A stretch of 31,061 bases of DNA from an uncultured Bacilli bacterium (GTDB taxonomy: Bacteria > Bacillota_I > Bacilli_A > RF39 > UBA660): positions 1 through 31,061 of the forward strand of contig CALVVV010000004.1 of assembly GCA_944363995.1 (NCBI GenBank). Direction: 5' to 3'. Both the position numbers and the translations under genes were made by a program. This document shows positions 1 to 8,280 of this stretch, piece after piece. The notes below the pieces were generated by a model. The model was not told the DNA's origin, made no database searches, and saw nothing but the letters and a program-made list of their open reading frames with translations. Numbering within the stretch: the first letter of the stretch is position 1; each line of letters opens with the position of its first letter.

Positions 1-111
1 TTTTTATTATCTATATATATTGTAGCATAAATAATTAGATAAATAAATAAATTTTTTTAGTTTTTTCAATTATCAAACTTACAAACAATACAATTTTTAT
101 TATATTAATTA

Positions 112-316
112 TTATTAAAAGATAATTTTGGAAAAAGAATATATTATGCTAATGATAACATAATAGTTGAACCTAGATAAAAAACTGATTTTGAAAATAT
201 TAATTTTAACACCATGAATAAAATAATTAAAAATGAAGTTGATAAAAGTCATTCATTTTATACGATTATATTTAATCATCTGAAATGAAAAAAACATCAA
301 AAAAAGACAAATAAAT
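112..316 (+). pseudogene. Decayed coding remnant, possibly IS30-type transposase
   Basis: No intact gene lies in bases 1-365. One plus-strand frame here reads like protein for about 65 codons and is broken by a TAA after 'IIVEPR' and a TGA after 'IIFNHLK'. The stretch 'MNKIIKNEVDKSHSFYTI' resembles the helical region of IS30-family transposases from memory ('..I...V.KGHS...I..NH..'), but the match is short. Stops in the frame and lack of an SD argue against a functional gene. Base composition around it is almost pure A+T. It could equally be chance, so treat it as a candidate fossil of a mobile element next to the murT-gatD operon. Confidence 0.25.
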
Positions 317-365
317 AAAATATCTATTGGTCAACAGTCTTCAAGATAATAACTAATATCTTAAA

Positions 366-1058
366 TTAATGATTTTTAAATTTTTCTATATATTTTAAGT
401 ATTCATCTTTGCGTATTTTATAAGCTTTGTATACATCCTTTTTATATGCAATTTCATTTTTTTGATTTAATAATTTCAAAAAATATTCTGTAAAAGGAGG
501 ATTAAAGATTAAAAATGGTCCAATTAAATATGTTCCAAAAAAATTATGATATTTTATACCTTCATTTTCTTCATTATTATTTAGACCATAACCATTAATA
601 ACTTTAATAAAAGGATAAGGATTATTATAAGTATAACTAAATTGACTTTTAAAACCAACTATATCCATATTTTTAAATTTACCAATAAAACATGAATTAT
701 GATGATAAGTAAAGTCACGTTTTGTAAAATAATTAAAAATACCTAAAGCTTCTATTTTATCAATCTTTAAACCAAATATTTCTAAAGCATTACCAGTAAT
801 TAAAAATATTGTATCATTTTCAATTAGTTTCTTAATTTGTTCTTTATAAGGTTTCAACTTTTTTATTATAATTTCTTGAAATCTTTCCATCATCGGTCCC
901 ATATAAATTAAATCAATTTTTTCAGTAATAAACTTAGGTTTTTCGTTTAAACTAGTATAATATATTTTTAAATTAGGAATAGTTTGTTCCAAATATTTAA
1001 TGTTATATATATCACCATACAAGTTAGCAACTTCATTGTATAATACTTCTATTTTCAT
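366..1058 (-). CDS. gatD: GatD-like subunit of lipid II isoglutaminyl synthase, catalytic residues lost
   Basis: A 230-residue class I glutamine amidotransferase-like (CobB/CobQ type) protein. In the family, GatD strips ammonia from glutamine and passes it to MurT, which amidates the alpha-carboxyl of D-Glu in lipid II. Family landmarks are present: 'NLYGD' near residue 13, 'IYMGP' near 51-55, 'VGF' at 134-136 and 'GTYLIGP' at 175-181. However, the nucleophile Cys (family 'ICGGYQ') is replaced by Thr88 in 'LITGNALEIFG', and the catalytic His (family 'GTYLHGP') is Ile179. The conserved 'GFENH' is 'GFKSQ'. The only Cys is Cys123, elsewhere. Glutaminase activity is therefore not expected by the known mechanism. 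The gene starts just before the end of murT (4-base overlap), as usual for this pair, and there is no frameshift, so it appears maintained. The identity is firm; the function is uncertain. Confidence 0.85.
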   Translation of the reverse strand: MKIEVLYNEVANLYGDIYNIKYLEQTIPNLKIYYTSLNEKPKFITEKIDLIYMGPMMERFQEIIIKKLKPYKEQIKKLIENDTIFLITGNALEIFGLKIDKIEALGIFNYFTKRDFTYHHNSCFIGKFKNMDIVGFKSQFSYTYNNPYPFIKVINGYGLNNNEENEGIKYHNFFGTYLIGPFLIFNPPFTEYFLKLLNQKNEIAYKKDVYKAYKIRKDEYLKYIEKFKNH

Positions 1059-2383
1059 CTTAACGCATCCTCTATTTTCGAAATAATGTCATTAGCAGTT
1101 TTATTTAAATATATATCATGAATTATAATAACTTTGTCAGTATTTTTTAAATCTAAATATTTATAAGTATTAATTTCTTCTTGACTGGTAAAAATTTTTT
1201 TCGCATCTATACCAGCTAATAACATCCTCACTTTATAATCACACGATCTAAAACCACCAATTATGATTTTTTTTATATTTACATCATTTAAATTTTCAAA
1301 ATCACTATCATATAACCAACTCATTACCTCAGAATGATTAGAAGCTTTATTGTCGTAAATGTCATCTAACATTATAATTAGTTCTTTCTTACCTGATAAT
1401 TTTTTAACATAATCTAAAGCTCTTGAAACAGCAATAGGATTTTGACCTTTTGCCATTTGACTTATGATTTCTAAGTTTTTTATTTTTATCTTTTGAAAAC
1501 GCGTTTTTACTATTTCTAATTTTTTTAAACTTCCATTGATATTTTTTATTCCCATTTCTTTTAAAATAGAAATAGTTAATAGTTCATTATAAATATTAAA
1601 TAGTCCATCATTAACTAAAAAGTATTTTTCATTATTTATTGTTAATTGTTTTTTATCATAATCAATATTAGTTAATTGATATTGAGGATGGGGATTAGTA
1701 AAGCCACATTGTGGACACTTCGCTTTTCCAAGATGGTGATAATGAAAATAAGCAAATTTTAAGGGTATATAGCATTTAGGACAAACCCTAATATCTTGTA
1801 CTTGTGAAAGGTTAACTTTTTTATCATCTTTTAACTTTGATATTCCAAAATAAATTTTTTTATTTTTTTTCCCTAATTGCGAACTAATCAAATCATCAGC
1901 ATTCAAAAATAATATTGATTCTTTAGGTAAACCTTCCTGTATTTTATTAAATACATAATCAGTGTGAGCATTTCTTTTCATTGTATCTGAAAATAAATTA
2001 GTAACAGCAATATAATTAGGTTTTAAAAAAGGAAGAACTTTCTTACTACCTAATTCGTCAAATTCGATAACAGCAATATCAACCTTTGACTTATTAAAAA
2101 TATTAACACCATTCATCAAAGCTTTAGCAATACCTGGTAAGAAATTAGCGCCTTCTTTATTACTAGTAACTTTATAATTATTTGCTTGCAATATATCAAC
2201 TAAAAAATTACAAGTTGTTGTTTTACCATTTGTTCCTGTAACACCAATAATAATCTTTGGTTTTCTTACATGGTTATAAAAGTTTTTATCAAGTTTTAGC
2301 GCTAAACTACCAGCTCTATCATTATTTTTCTTTTTAGTAAACAACAAATATAATTTACTTACCCACAAACTTAAATAAAACAC
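1055..2383 (-). CDS. murT: MurT, lipid II isoglutaminyl synthase ligase subunit
   Basis: A 442-residue Mur-ligase-family protein. MurT uses ATP to activate the alpha-carboxyl of the D-Glu residue of lipid II for amidation with ammonia from GatD. The Mur-ligase P-loop 'GTNGKTTT' is at residues 50-57. A MurT-specific four-Cys zinc ribbon is complete (CPKC 201-204, CPQC 223-226). The C-terminal domain has 'SWLYDSDFE' (355-363), matching the family's SWIWD.DFE segment that contributes an acidic residue to the GatD active site. Start is GTG, with SD AAGGTG six to seven bases upstream. Unlike its partner GatD, no key MurT residue appears lost. It is third from the top of an operon with the ATP-grasp gene upstream (9-base gap) and gatD overlapping downstream. 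Confidence 0.92.
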   Translation of the reverse strand: MFYLSLWVSKLYLLFTKKKNNDRAGSLALKLDKNFYNHVRKPKIIIGVTGTNGKTTTCNFLVDILQANNYKVTSNKEGANFLPGIAKALMNGVNIFNKSKVDIAVIEFDELGSKKVLPFLKPNYIAVTNLFSDTMKRNAHTDYVFNKIQEGLPKESILFLNADDLISSQLGKKNKKIYFGISKLKDDKKVNLSQVQDIRVCPKCYIPLKFAYFHYHHLGKAKCPQCGFTNPHPQYQLTNIDYDKKQLTINNEKYFLVNDGLFNIYNELLTISILKEMGIKNINGSLKKLEIVKTRFQKIKIKNLEIISQMAKGQNPIAVSRALDYVKKLSGKKELIIMLDDIYDNKASNHSEVMSWLYDSDFENLNDVNIKKIIIGGFRSCDYKVRMLLAGIDAKKIFTSQEEINTYKYLDLKNTDKVIIIHDIYLNKTANDIISKIEDALR

Positions 2384-2392
2384 TATTTCACC

Positions 2393-3385
2393 TTACTTCT
2401 TTAAAACTTTTTGGAATTCTGGTAATATTCCTATACCATCAATTGAATGAGGTGGTAATTGAAACAAATCATGACTTGGAAACTCATTACCTTCTACTAA
2501 ACAAGGACCTTTTTCACTAATAGCGACATCCCAACCAATATAAGCAACTTGTGGTATTTGTTTACTTGCCTCTAAAACTAATTGTTCAATCTTATCGAAA
2601 TCAGGTATTTCAAAACCAACTATATTTGTTTTAGTAACAGGATGCTTATAATAAACTTTTCCATCTTTATCTACTGCTGGAAATTCTACTTTATGAGTTT
2701 TCAAATTAATAGGAACAACCATTCCACCACCATTAAAATTATCAATTATTTTTTTATTACCAATTCTTAAACAAGCGACAATAATAGTACATTGATTATT
2801 ATCATTAAATGTAATTACCCTGACTGTGTTAACACTATTAGGGTTTAATTTATTCATTTCTTTTGATTGTTTAATTACTTCTTCGACTAATAATAATTTA
2901 TCTTTAATTAATTTTTTATAAGTATTTTTACAAGGTTTTATTTTAGTTACACCATCACCATGGGTACCATCAATTGGTTTAACAATTATTTCTTTTTTAT
3001 CTTTTATAAAATTATTGAATTCTTCTTCATTATTCCCATCTAAATATAACCAATCTCTTTTTAAAAATTTATCAAATTTTTTATCAAATTCATTTTTATT
3101 AACAAAATAATGAATATAATTAGGATCATTATATTTTTTTACATAATGATTATTTATACCTCTAGTTAACAAAGTTTTTCTTTGTTCTTTCTTTAAATTA
3201 TACATAGCAAACGATTCATAATCTGTATAACCTGCTTGATATTTTAATCCACAATAAATAATATCGAAAAATAAAATAACTCTATTTTTATTAGTTTTTT
3301 GATGAATTCTATTAATAACATTAAAAAATTGTTTATAATTCATCTTCATAATTCTTTTACTTAAATAAGTTATTTTTTCAAACAT
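2393..3385 (-). CDS. ATP-grasp enzyme, sugar-transfer-associated type
   Basis: A 330-residue protein with an ATP-grasp fold in its C-terminal two thirds. Visible elements are the nucleotide-binding Lys136 in 'IIVKPIDGTHGDG' with a Gly-rich loop (139-145), the adenine-contact pair E168-E169 in 'LLVEEV', 'VNTVRVITF' (185-193), and metal ligands in 'GWDVAIS' (D286) and 'CLVEGNEFPSHD' (E298, N300). This arrangement resembles the sugar-transfer-associated ATP-grasp family, whose members often sit in cell-envelope loci. Substrate is unknown. It is first in an operon with murT and gatD, so a role in modifying a cell-wall precursor or wall polymer is a reasonable inference. No signal peptide is seen, so it is cytosolic. 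The start follows SD AAGGAAG about eight bases upstream. Confidence 0.8.
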   Translation of the reverse strand: MFEKITYLSKRIMKMNYKQFFNVINRIHQKTNKNRVILFFDIIYCGLKYQAGYTDYESFAMYNLKKEQRKTLLTRGINNHYVKKYNDPNYIHYFVNKNEFDKKFDKFLKRDWLYLDGNNEEEFNNFIKDKKEIIVKPIDGTHGDGVTKIKPCKNTYKKLIKDKLLLVEEVIKQSKEMNKLNPNSVNTVRVITFNDNNQCTIIVACLRIGNKKIIDNFNGGGMVVPINLKTHKVEFPAVDKDGKVYYKHPVTKTNIVGFEIPDFDKIEQLVLEASKQIPQVAYIGWDVAISEKGPCLVEGNEFPSHDLFQLPPHSIDGIGILPEFQKVLKK

Positions 3386-3407
3386 AAATCACACTTCCTT
3401 TTATATA

Positions 3408-3436
3408 AGTATATAGGTTATCAATTATTTTTGCAA
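3408..3436 (-). promoter_or_regulatory. Promoter for the ATP-grasp-murT-gatD operon
   Basis: On the minus strand there is a -35 TTGCAA (3431-3436), a 17-base spacer and a -10 TATACT (3408-3413), ending about 22 bases before the ATP-grasp start. The -35 lies inside the last codons of the upstream gene, so the cell-wall operon probably has its own sigma-A transcript. Confidence 0.6.
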
Positions 3437-4215
3437 TGCTTTCCAAGCCTTTTTTGTAAAGTAGGGGTTGGTTCTTTAGGTATTATTTCATTTTCTTTTT
3501 TCCATTCCAAATCAAAAGGTAAAAATTTAATTAAATCACAAAAATACTCTAAATTAGCAAGGGTAGCTTCATCATATTTACTAAATATTTCTTCTTTTTC
3601 TTTTTCACTAAATTCTACTTGAACAAAATCAAAAACAAAATCATAATTAACTTTTTTTTCATTTTCCTTGATATACTTTTGTAAGGCAAAAGAAAATTCT
3701 GTTAAAAACAATCCTGCATCATTTTGATATTTTTCAAAATCGATAAGCGAAGAAAATTTTTCTTTCCAACAATCATTATTTATAATTTCTTTTATTCCTA
3801 TTTTATAATAAGCAGGAAATAAAGAATATGATTCTTCTTTATAATAAGCTAACATTAACTTTACCAAATCGTCTATACTAATAGTTTTCATTAATTTATT
3901 TTTATAAGCGATAATTATTTTATCTATTTCTTGCTTTTCTTCCTCTTTTAATTCTGCTATTACTAATTCTACGAAATCTTTTTCAAATAATAATTCACTT
4001 TGTTCACCAGCAGTTTTTATATAACTATCTGAAAACATACTAACACCTAATAACAACATAATATCTTTATTAGGAAAATTAAATTTAGGATTTTTATTTA
4101 ATTGTTCTTTCACTGTCTCATTTAATATTATTTCGTTAAATATAGTTATTCCATTTTTCATTAACAAGGCAAATATGCCTTCAACAAATTCAATTTGCTC
4201 ATAATTATTTTTCAT
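3421..4215 (-). CDS. Hypothetical helical protein
   Basis: A 264-residue protein that I do not recognise. It is predicted to be almost entirely alpha-helical and rich in Lys, Glu and Phe, with no signal peptide, membrane segment, or clear catalytic motif. Two Cys are present, one near the C-terminus ('GKHCKNN'). I chose the ATG at 4215 because an AGAAGG SD lies six bases upstream; an upstream in-frame ATG would overlap the U32 gene and has no SD. It follows the U32 gene by 19 bases, so it is probably co-transcribed with the DUF488-U32 genes. No stop or frameshift disturbs it and base use is like its neighbours, so it is likely a real lineage-specific gene. Confidence 0.7.
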   Translation of the reverse strand: MKNNYEQIEFVEGIFALLMKNGITIFNEIILNETVKEQLNKNPKFNFPNKDIMLLLGVSMFSDSYIKTAGEQSELLFEKDFVELVIAELKEEEKQEIDKIIIAYKNKLMKTISIDDLVKLMLAYYKEESYSLFPAYYKIGIKEIINNDCWKEKFSSLIDFEKYQNDAGLFLTEFSFALQKYIKENEKKVNYDFVFDFVQVEFSEKEKEEIFSKYDEATLANLEYFCDLIKFLPFDLEWKKENEIIPKEPTPTLQKRLGKHCKNN

Positions 4216-4234
4216 TTTATTCCTTCTTTCAAAA

Positions 4235-6361
4235 TTATTCAACATCAAAATTATATCTTAAATTATTAATGCCGAGTTCAAAATATTTTTCAATATCTTG
4301 ATAATTTCTTTTTTTATAATCATAAATATACATTAAATTATCTTTAATAATAACTGGATACTTGTTTTTAAAACGATCTAATAAAATAGATTTAGAAACA
4401 TTGTATTTTTTATTAATATTATATTTAGAAATCATTGCCTCTAAGTTACCATAAACAACTAATTCTAAATTAGGATGTTTGTGATATCTATTATGATAAG
4501 CGTCAATTATATTTTTTATTTGAGTATCAGTTAATTCATAAGATAAAGTTACTTGTTTGACATTATGACTATGTAAAAATGCTACCGAATAAGAATTAGT
4601 AACATTAAAAGAAAAATCAGCTAATATATCATCATAAATTAAACTGCCTAATTCTCCAACTAATAATTTTTGATAATATGGTAGATGATGTTGTAAAACT
4701 CGGCTTAACTTTAAAACTTTTCTTTCATCATTAATTTGATTATATATATCTTTTTCCAAATATATATATTGGTATTTATTATACTTTAATTTTTCATATT
4801 GCTCAATACTAGCAAGAGAAATATTATAATTTTTTTCTTTATTAAAATTAGGTAATTCAATAAAATACTCTTTTTTTAAATAAGGATATTGATATAATCT
4901 TTTTTCATTTAATGCTGCTATTGCAGTATTTTTTAAAACATTTAATTGTTTTATTGATATAAAAATATCGGTATCACCTTTAATATGTAATTTATTAAAT
5001 TTATAAATAGTATTACCTAATTTATTTAATTGCTTTTCGATTCTTTCATAATCTATTGGACTAGTAATTGACTTTTCGATTATGTCACCAAAAACTACAA
5101 CTTTATGTTGCCCATCTGATATAGATAATTTTAGCGGTTTACCAATATAAACATCTAAAAAACCTTCAATATCAATCGTTTTTTTATTTTTTAAAATTGT
5201 TGCTATTTTTTTATTTAATAAATAATCTGTAGTCTTAACAACTTTAGTTTTACTAACTTTATTTTGATAATATATCGAAATTATTTCACCTTTTGTACCA
5301 TGATTTATTCTTTTTTTATTTTTAAACATCTTTGTTACAGTAAAACCAATATCATCATCAATAAATCTAATACCATCATTGATATTTAAGTCATCTGTTA
5401 ATAAAATATCAATATAATTATTTTGTGATTTTATTACCTTTCCTATCTCAATTCCTAAATGATTAGGACGAAAGGGATTAACAATATCACTATCATTAAA
5501 AATAAATCCTTTAGTATATTCACGGTTAAATATTGTTTTTAGTTCCTTTAAATTAACAGTAAATTTTTTATTTTGTAAATATGAATCTATTGCTTCTCTA
5601 TAAAGTTTTGTGACTAAATAAACATATTCTGGCGATTTCATTCTTCCTTCAATTTTGAAACTGTCGACACCTATATCAATTAATTTACCAATATTTTCAA
5701 TTGTACACAAATCTTTACAACTTAATAAATATTCATCTTTATTAACTTTTTTACCATCAACTAATAAATTATATTTTTGGCGACAGCTACCAGCGCAACT
5801 TCCCCTATTACCACTACGATTACCAATTAAACTACTAAATAAGCATTGTCCTGAATAACTTATACATAAAGCACCATGCACAAAAACTTCTATTTCTATA
5901 TTAGTATTTTTTTTAATTTCTTCTATTAACGAAATAGGTGTTTCACGAGCTAAAACTACTCTTTTTAATCCTAAATTTTCTATTAATTTAACACCTTCTA
6001 AATTATGAATATGCATTTGGGTAGAAGCATGAAGTTCTAATAAAGGATAAGTTTTCCTAATCAAATCCATCATACCTATATCTTGAATAATTAAAGCATC
6101 GACATTATTTTTATATAAAAAATCAATATAATTCATAAATTTTTCAACTTCATTTTCATATATTAGTGTATTTACTGTAACATACACTTTTACACCATAT
6201 AAATGAGCGTATTTTATTGCTTCTATTAATTCATTATTATCAAAATTATTAGAAAAGGCACGAGCTCCAAATAATTTACCGCCTAAATAAATAGCATCAC
6301 ACCCCCCTAATATAGCAGCCTTCAAACTTTCAAAATTACCGGCAGGAGACAATAATTCCAT
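4235..6361 (-). CDS. U32 family protein, RlhA-like (23S rRNA C2501 hydroxylation)
   Basis: A 708-residue peptidase-U32-family protein with a C-terminal DUF3656-like region. The N-terminal TIM-barrel start 'ELLSPAGNFESLKAAI' and the U32 signature 'EVFVHGALC' (158-166) are clear. Four cysteines, C166, C173, C189 and C193 in 'CISYSGQC...CAGSC', match the metal or Fe-S cluster motif of the family. The two-domain architecture and length fit the RlhA/YdcP subfamily, which makes 5-hydroxycytidine in 23S rRNA; older annotations call these collagenase-like proteases. Assignment to rRNA modification is by family, since U32 includes several RNA- and ubiquinone-hydroxylating subgroups. It starts two bases after the DUF488 stop, suggesting translational coupling. 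Confidence 0.85.
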   Translation of the reverse strand: MELLSPAGNFESLKAAILGGCDAIYLGGKLFGARAFSNNFDNNELIEAIKYAHLYGVKVYVTVNTLIYENEVEKFMNYIDFLYKNNVDALIIQDIGMMDLIRKTYPLLELHASTQMHIHNLEGVKLIENLGLKRVVLARETPISLIEEIKKNTNIEIEVFVHGALCISYSGQCLFSSLIGNRSGNRGSCAGSCRQKYNLLVDGKKVNKDEYLLSCKDLCTIENIGKLIDIGVDSFKIEGRMKSPEYVYLVTKLYREAIDSYLQNKKFTVNLKELKTIFNREYTKGFIFNDSDIVNPFRPNHLGIEIGKVIKSQNNYIDILLTDDLNINDGIRFIDDDIGFTVTKMFKNKKRINHGTKGEIISIYYQNKVSKTKVVKTTDYLLNKKIATILKNKKTIDIEGFLDVYIGKPLKLSISDGQHKVVVFGDIIEKSITSPIDYERIEKQLNKLGNTIYKFNKLHIKGDTDIFISIKQLNVLKNTAIAALNEKRLYQYPYLKKEYFIELPNFNKEKNYNISLASIEQYEKLKYNKYQYIYLEKDIYNQINDERKVLKLSRVLQHHLPYYQKLLVGELGSLIYDDILADFSFNVTNSYSVAFLHSHNVKQVTLSYELTDTQIKNIIDAYHNRYHKHPNLELVVYGNLEAMISKYNINKKYNVSKSILLDRFKNKYPVIIKDNLMYIYDYKKRNYQDIEKYFELGINNLRYNFDVE

Positions 6362-6363
6362 AT

Positions 6364-6840
6364 TTATACACCTTCAATTTTTTTTACAAATTTCTTTTCT
6401 TGTTCTTTTATTACTTCATCTAACATTTCTTTTATCCATTTTGGTCTTTCTAAAATTGTAATATTACCAAATTCATCTACTTTAATTTCTGGAACTTTTA
6501 TTTCTAATTCTTTTTCTAACCAATAAGCAACAATGTGACGATGACAAAATTTATTATTATCTTCATAACAAAGAAATATAGTTCCATCATTAAATAAATT
6601 ATATATTTCTTGTGAATCGAGTTGTTTTAAAACTAAATTATAATAATTTTTAATATAAAAATAATTATTTTCTTCTTCACTTATTTTTCCAATATTATTA
6701 TGCCATACTTTCCAAAATGATAGTTTTGGCGCTAAAGGAGGAAAACATAATCCTTGATATTCAACATTTTTTCCTCTATCTCCAGAAATTGAAACTTTTT
6801 TTCCTTTTAAACAGTTATTATAACTACCTGTATAAATCAT
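6364..6840 (-). CDS. DUF488-like protein
   Basis: A 158-residue cytosolic protein of unknown function. It carries the DUF488-type motif: a hydrophobic strand ending 'IFLCYE' (88-93) followed by 'FCHRHIVAYWLE' (98-109), with Cys91, Cys99 and His100/102 as candidate functional residues. The N-terminal 'MIYTGSY' and the central 'CFPPLAPKLSFWKVW' are also typical of short proteins of this group. I chose ATG 6840 rather than GTG 6849, because the GTG is inside the GAGGTG SD that serves the ATG. It lies ahead of the U32 gene (2-base gap) and directly after fic, so the three may share a transcript. The biochemical role of DUF488 is not established. Confidence 0.7.
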   Translation of the reverse strand: MIYTGSYNNCLKGKKVSISGDRGKNVEYQGLCFPPLAPKLSFWKVWHNNIGKISEEENNYFYIKNYYNLVLKQLDSQEIYNLFNDGTIFLCYEDNNKFCHRHIVAYWLEKELEIKVPEIKVDEFGNITILERPKWIKEMLDEVIKEQEKKFVKKIEGV

Positions 6841-6850
6841 TTTATTCACC

Positions 6851-7999
6851 TCATAAAATTAATCTTTTAACTTTCTCTCGATCTATTTCATCTTTATTTC
6901 GCAATTTTAATACAACATTACTACTATCACTAAACATATTCTTTTTAGTTTTCCTATCTATATCTAAAACACCCTTATCTAACAATGGTACTATCATTGT
7001 TTCATATATTTCTTTTACACTCTTTTTATCATTAAATTTATTATATAAATTAGTAAAATCCAAAACTGTTTTCAAACCATTTAATGTTAAAAAATATAAT
7101 AAAGTTTGATAATCTAAACCCGTAAATTTAGAATTAGATAAATTGGCCTCTTGTTGCATAATATATTCCTTTTCTAATTCAACTTTTACTGTGGATAACA
7201 TATAATTGATAAAATAAGATAAATCACAATATTTTCTAACATCCTCTATGACCTTGGTATATTCACATTCTTTAAAACTTATACCACGATTAAAAATAAT
7301 ATAAGGAAAACTTTTTTGATTAAGTAAATACCACATACTTACAGTTCTACTAGTTCGACCATTAACATCAAAATAAGGATGAATATAAACAAAATAATAA
7401 TGTAGTATTTGACTTTTTATATATTCATCTGTTATATCTCCATCAATAGGTCTATTTAAAAAATCAAAGTATCTATCCATAAATTCATCAATTTTTTCAT
7501 AACTTATACCTTGATATGGTTCAATATCTAATCTTCCTTTTTTTAATATATAAACTGGAGCTGCTCTATAATATTGTCCCATTCTACTTAAATCTCTTGG
7601 ATCTAACAAATCTTTACTTAAAATAGAATATAATTTTTTTAATGTTTCTTTATTTATTTCTTTAGTCCTTAAGATATAATTATAACCATGATATAAATTT
7701 AAAATTCTTTGTCTTTTTTCTAAATCTTTAATATATTTGGTTTTTTCAATTACTTGCTTTATTACTTCGATGTCATCGCCATAGCCTTCAATTTGATTGT
7801 TTGCTTTTATTTCATGCGAAAACATAACTTTTTTAGCAAATGCTTTAGTACATAAATGTTTTTCTTTTTCTAAAAAATCAATTAATTCATTCTTTACACC
7901 TATATATCTATCTGGCTTAATAAATAAATTTACATCCATATATTTATCTGGTTGAATAGTCTTTTTTACTATTAAATCTAAATAATTTCTTTCATTCAT
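6851..7999 (-). CDS. Fic family protein (AMP-transferase-like)
   Basis: A 382-residue stand-alone Fic protein with the Fic N-terminal domain, a Fic core and a C-terminal winged-helix-like region. Fic enzymes usually transfer AMP to a hydroxyl of a target protein. The active-site motif is HPYFDVNGRTSR (207-218): catalytic His207, acidic D211, N213 and R215/R218 are present, but the usual first Gly of 'DGNGR' is Val212. A class II inhibitory helix is present as 'NNQIEG' (67-72), with the Glu71 that restrains activity, although the usual Ser/Thr four residues before it is Asn. Start ATG 7999 is preferred over an upstream codon inside rpsR. There is no cognate antitoxin gene, as expected for class II. 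Target unknown. Confidence 0.9.
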   Translation of the reverse strand: MNERNYLDLIVKKTIQPDKYMDVNLFIKPDRYIGVKNELIDFLEKEKHLCTKAFAKKVMFSHEIKANNQIEGYGDDIEVIKQVIEKTKYIKDLEKRQRILNLYHGYNYILRTKEINKETLKKLYSILSKDLLDPRDLSRMGQYYRAAPVYILKKGRLDIEPYQGISYEKIDEFMDRYFDFLNRPIDGDITDEYIKSQILHYYFVYIHPYFDVNGRTSRTVSMWYLLNQKSFPYIIFNRGISFKECEYTKVIEDVRKYCDLSYFINYMLSTVKVELEKEYIMQQEANLSNSKFTGLDYQTLLYFLTLNGLKTVLDFTNLYNKFNDKKSVKEIYETMIVPLLDKGVLDIDRKTKKNMFSDSSNVVLKLRNKDEIDREKVKRLIL

Positions 8000-8016
8000 A
8001 AAAATCACTAATGTAT

Positions 8017-8045
8017 ATTTTAACACATTTTCAATTAAAAAACCA
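8017..8045 (-). promoter_or_regulatory. Possible promoter for fic
   Basis: On the minus strand an extended -10, TGTTAAAAT (hexamer 8017-8022), lies 17 bases after a weak -35 TGGTTT (8040-8045) that overlaps the end of rpsR. The TG dinucleotide before the hexamer supports it. It would let fic be expressed apart from the ribosomal operon. Confidence 0.35.
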
Positions 8046-8049
8046 TTCA

Positions 8050-8268
8050 CTATTTAGCAAATGGTATTAAAGCCATAAAACGTGCTTTTTTAATTTCATT
8101 AGCAATATGTCTTTGATGTTTAGCACATGCACCTGTAATTCTTCTAGGTAAAATCTTACCTTTTTCATTACTTATATATTTTTTTATTGTTTCAACATCT
8201 TTGTAATCAACATCTTTGCCAGCACACATTTGGCATATTTTTTTCTTTTTACGATAAAATTCAGCCAT
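8050..8268 (-). CDS. rpsR: 30S ribosomal protein S18
   Basis: A 72-residue S18, full length for the family. It ends with the conserved 'ITGACAKHQRHIANEIKKARFMALIPF' segment (residues 44-70, discontinuously matching bacterial S18). It has an N-terminal CxxC ('CQMC', 12-15) together with Cys48 and His51, which is the zinc-binding form of S18 rather than the Cys-less form. S18 binds S6 in the 30S platform. It is the last gene of the rpsF-ssb-rpsR operon, 12 bases after ssb, with SD GGAGG before the start. Confidence 0.97.
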   Translation of the reverse strand: MAEFYRKKKKICQMCAGKDVDYKDVETIKKYISNEKGKILPRRITGACAKHQRHIANEIKKARFMALIPFAK

Positions 8269-8280
8269 TTATATTCCTCC

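Noticed and set aside
366..2383. Mycoplasma genetic code (TGA as Trp), suggested by the base composition
   Set aside because: parB, the Panacea gene, pdp and the M23 gene all end at TGA exactly at overlapping downstream starts, and Trp is TGG where checked.
2582..2770. Plus-strand ORFs opposite the minus-strand genes (for example here, 5655-5858, 10122-10340, 20127-20390, 26310-26636)
   Set aside because: They lie fully opposite well-conserved genes, have no SD and no recognisable protein features.
5927..5965. TGTTTCACGAGCTAAA-like site resembling parS
   Set aside because: Only about 12 of 16 positions match and the right half-site is broken; it lies inside the U32 coding sequence.
7190..7198. 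Perfect DnaA box (TGTGGATAA) in fic
   Set aside because: A single box inside coding sequence with no cluster or unwinding region around it; the origin is likely nearby but not here.
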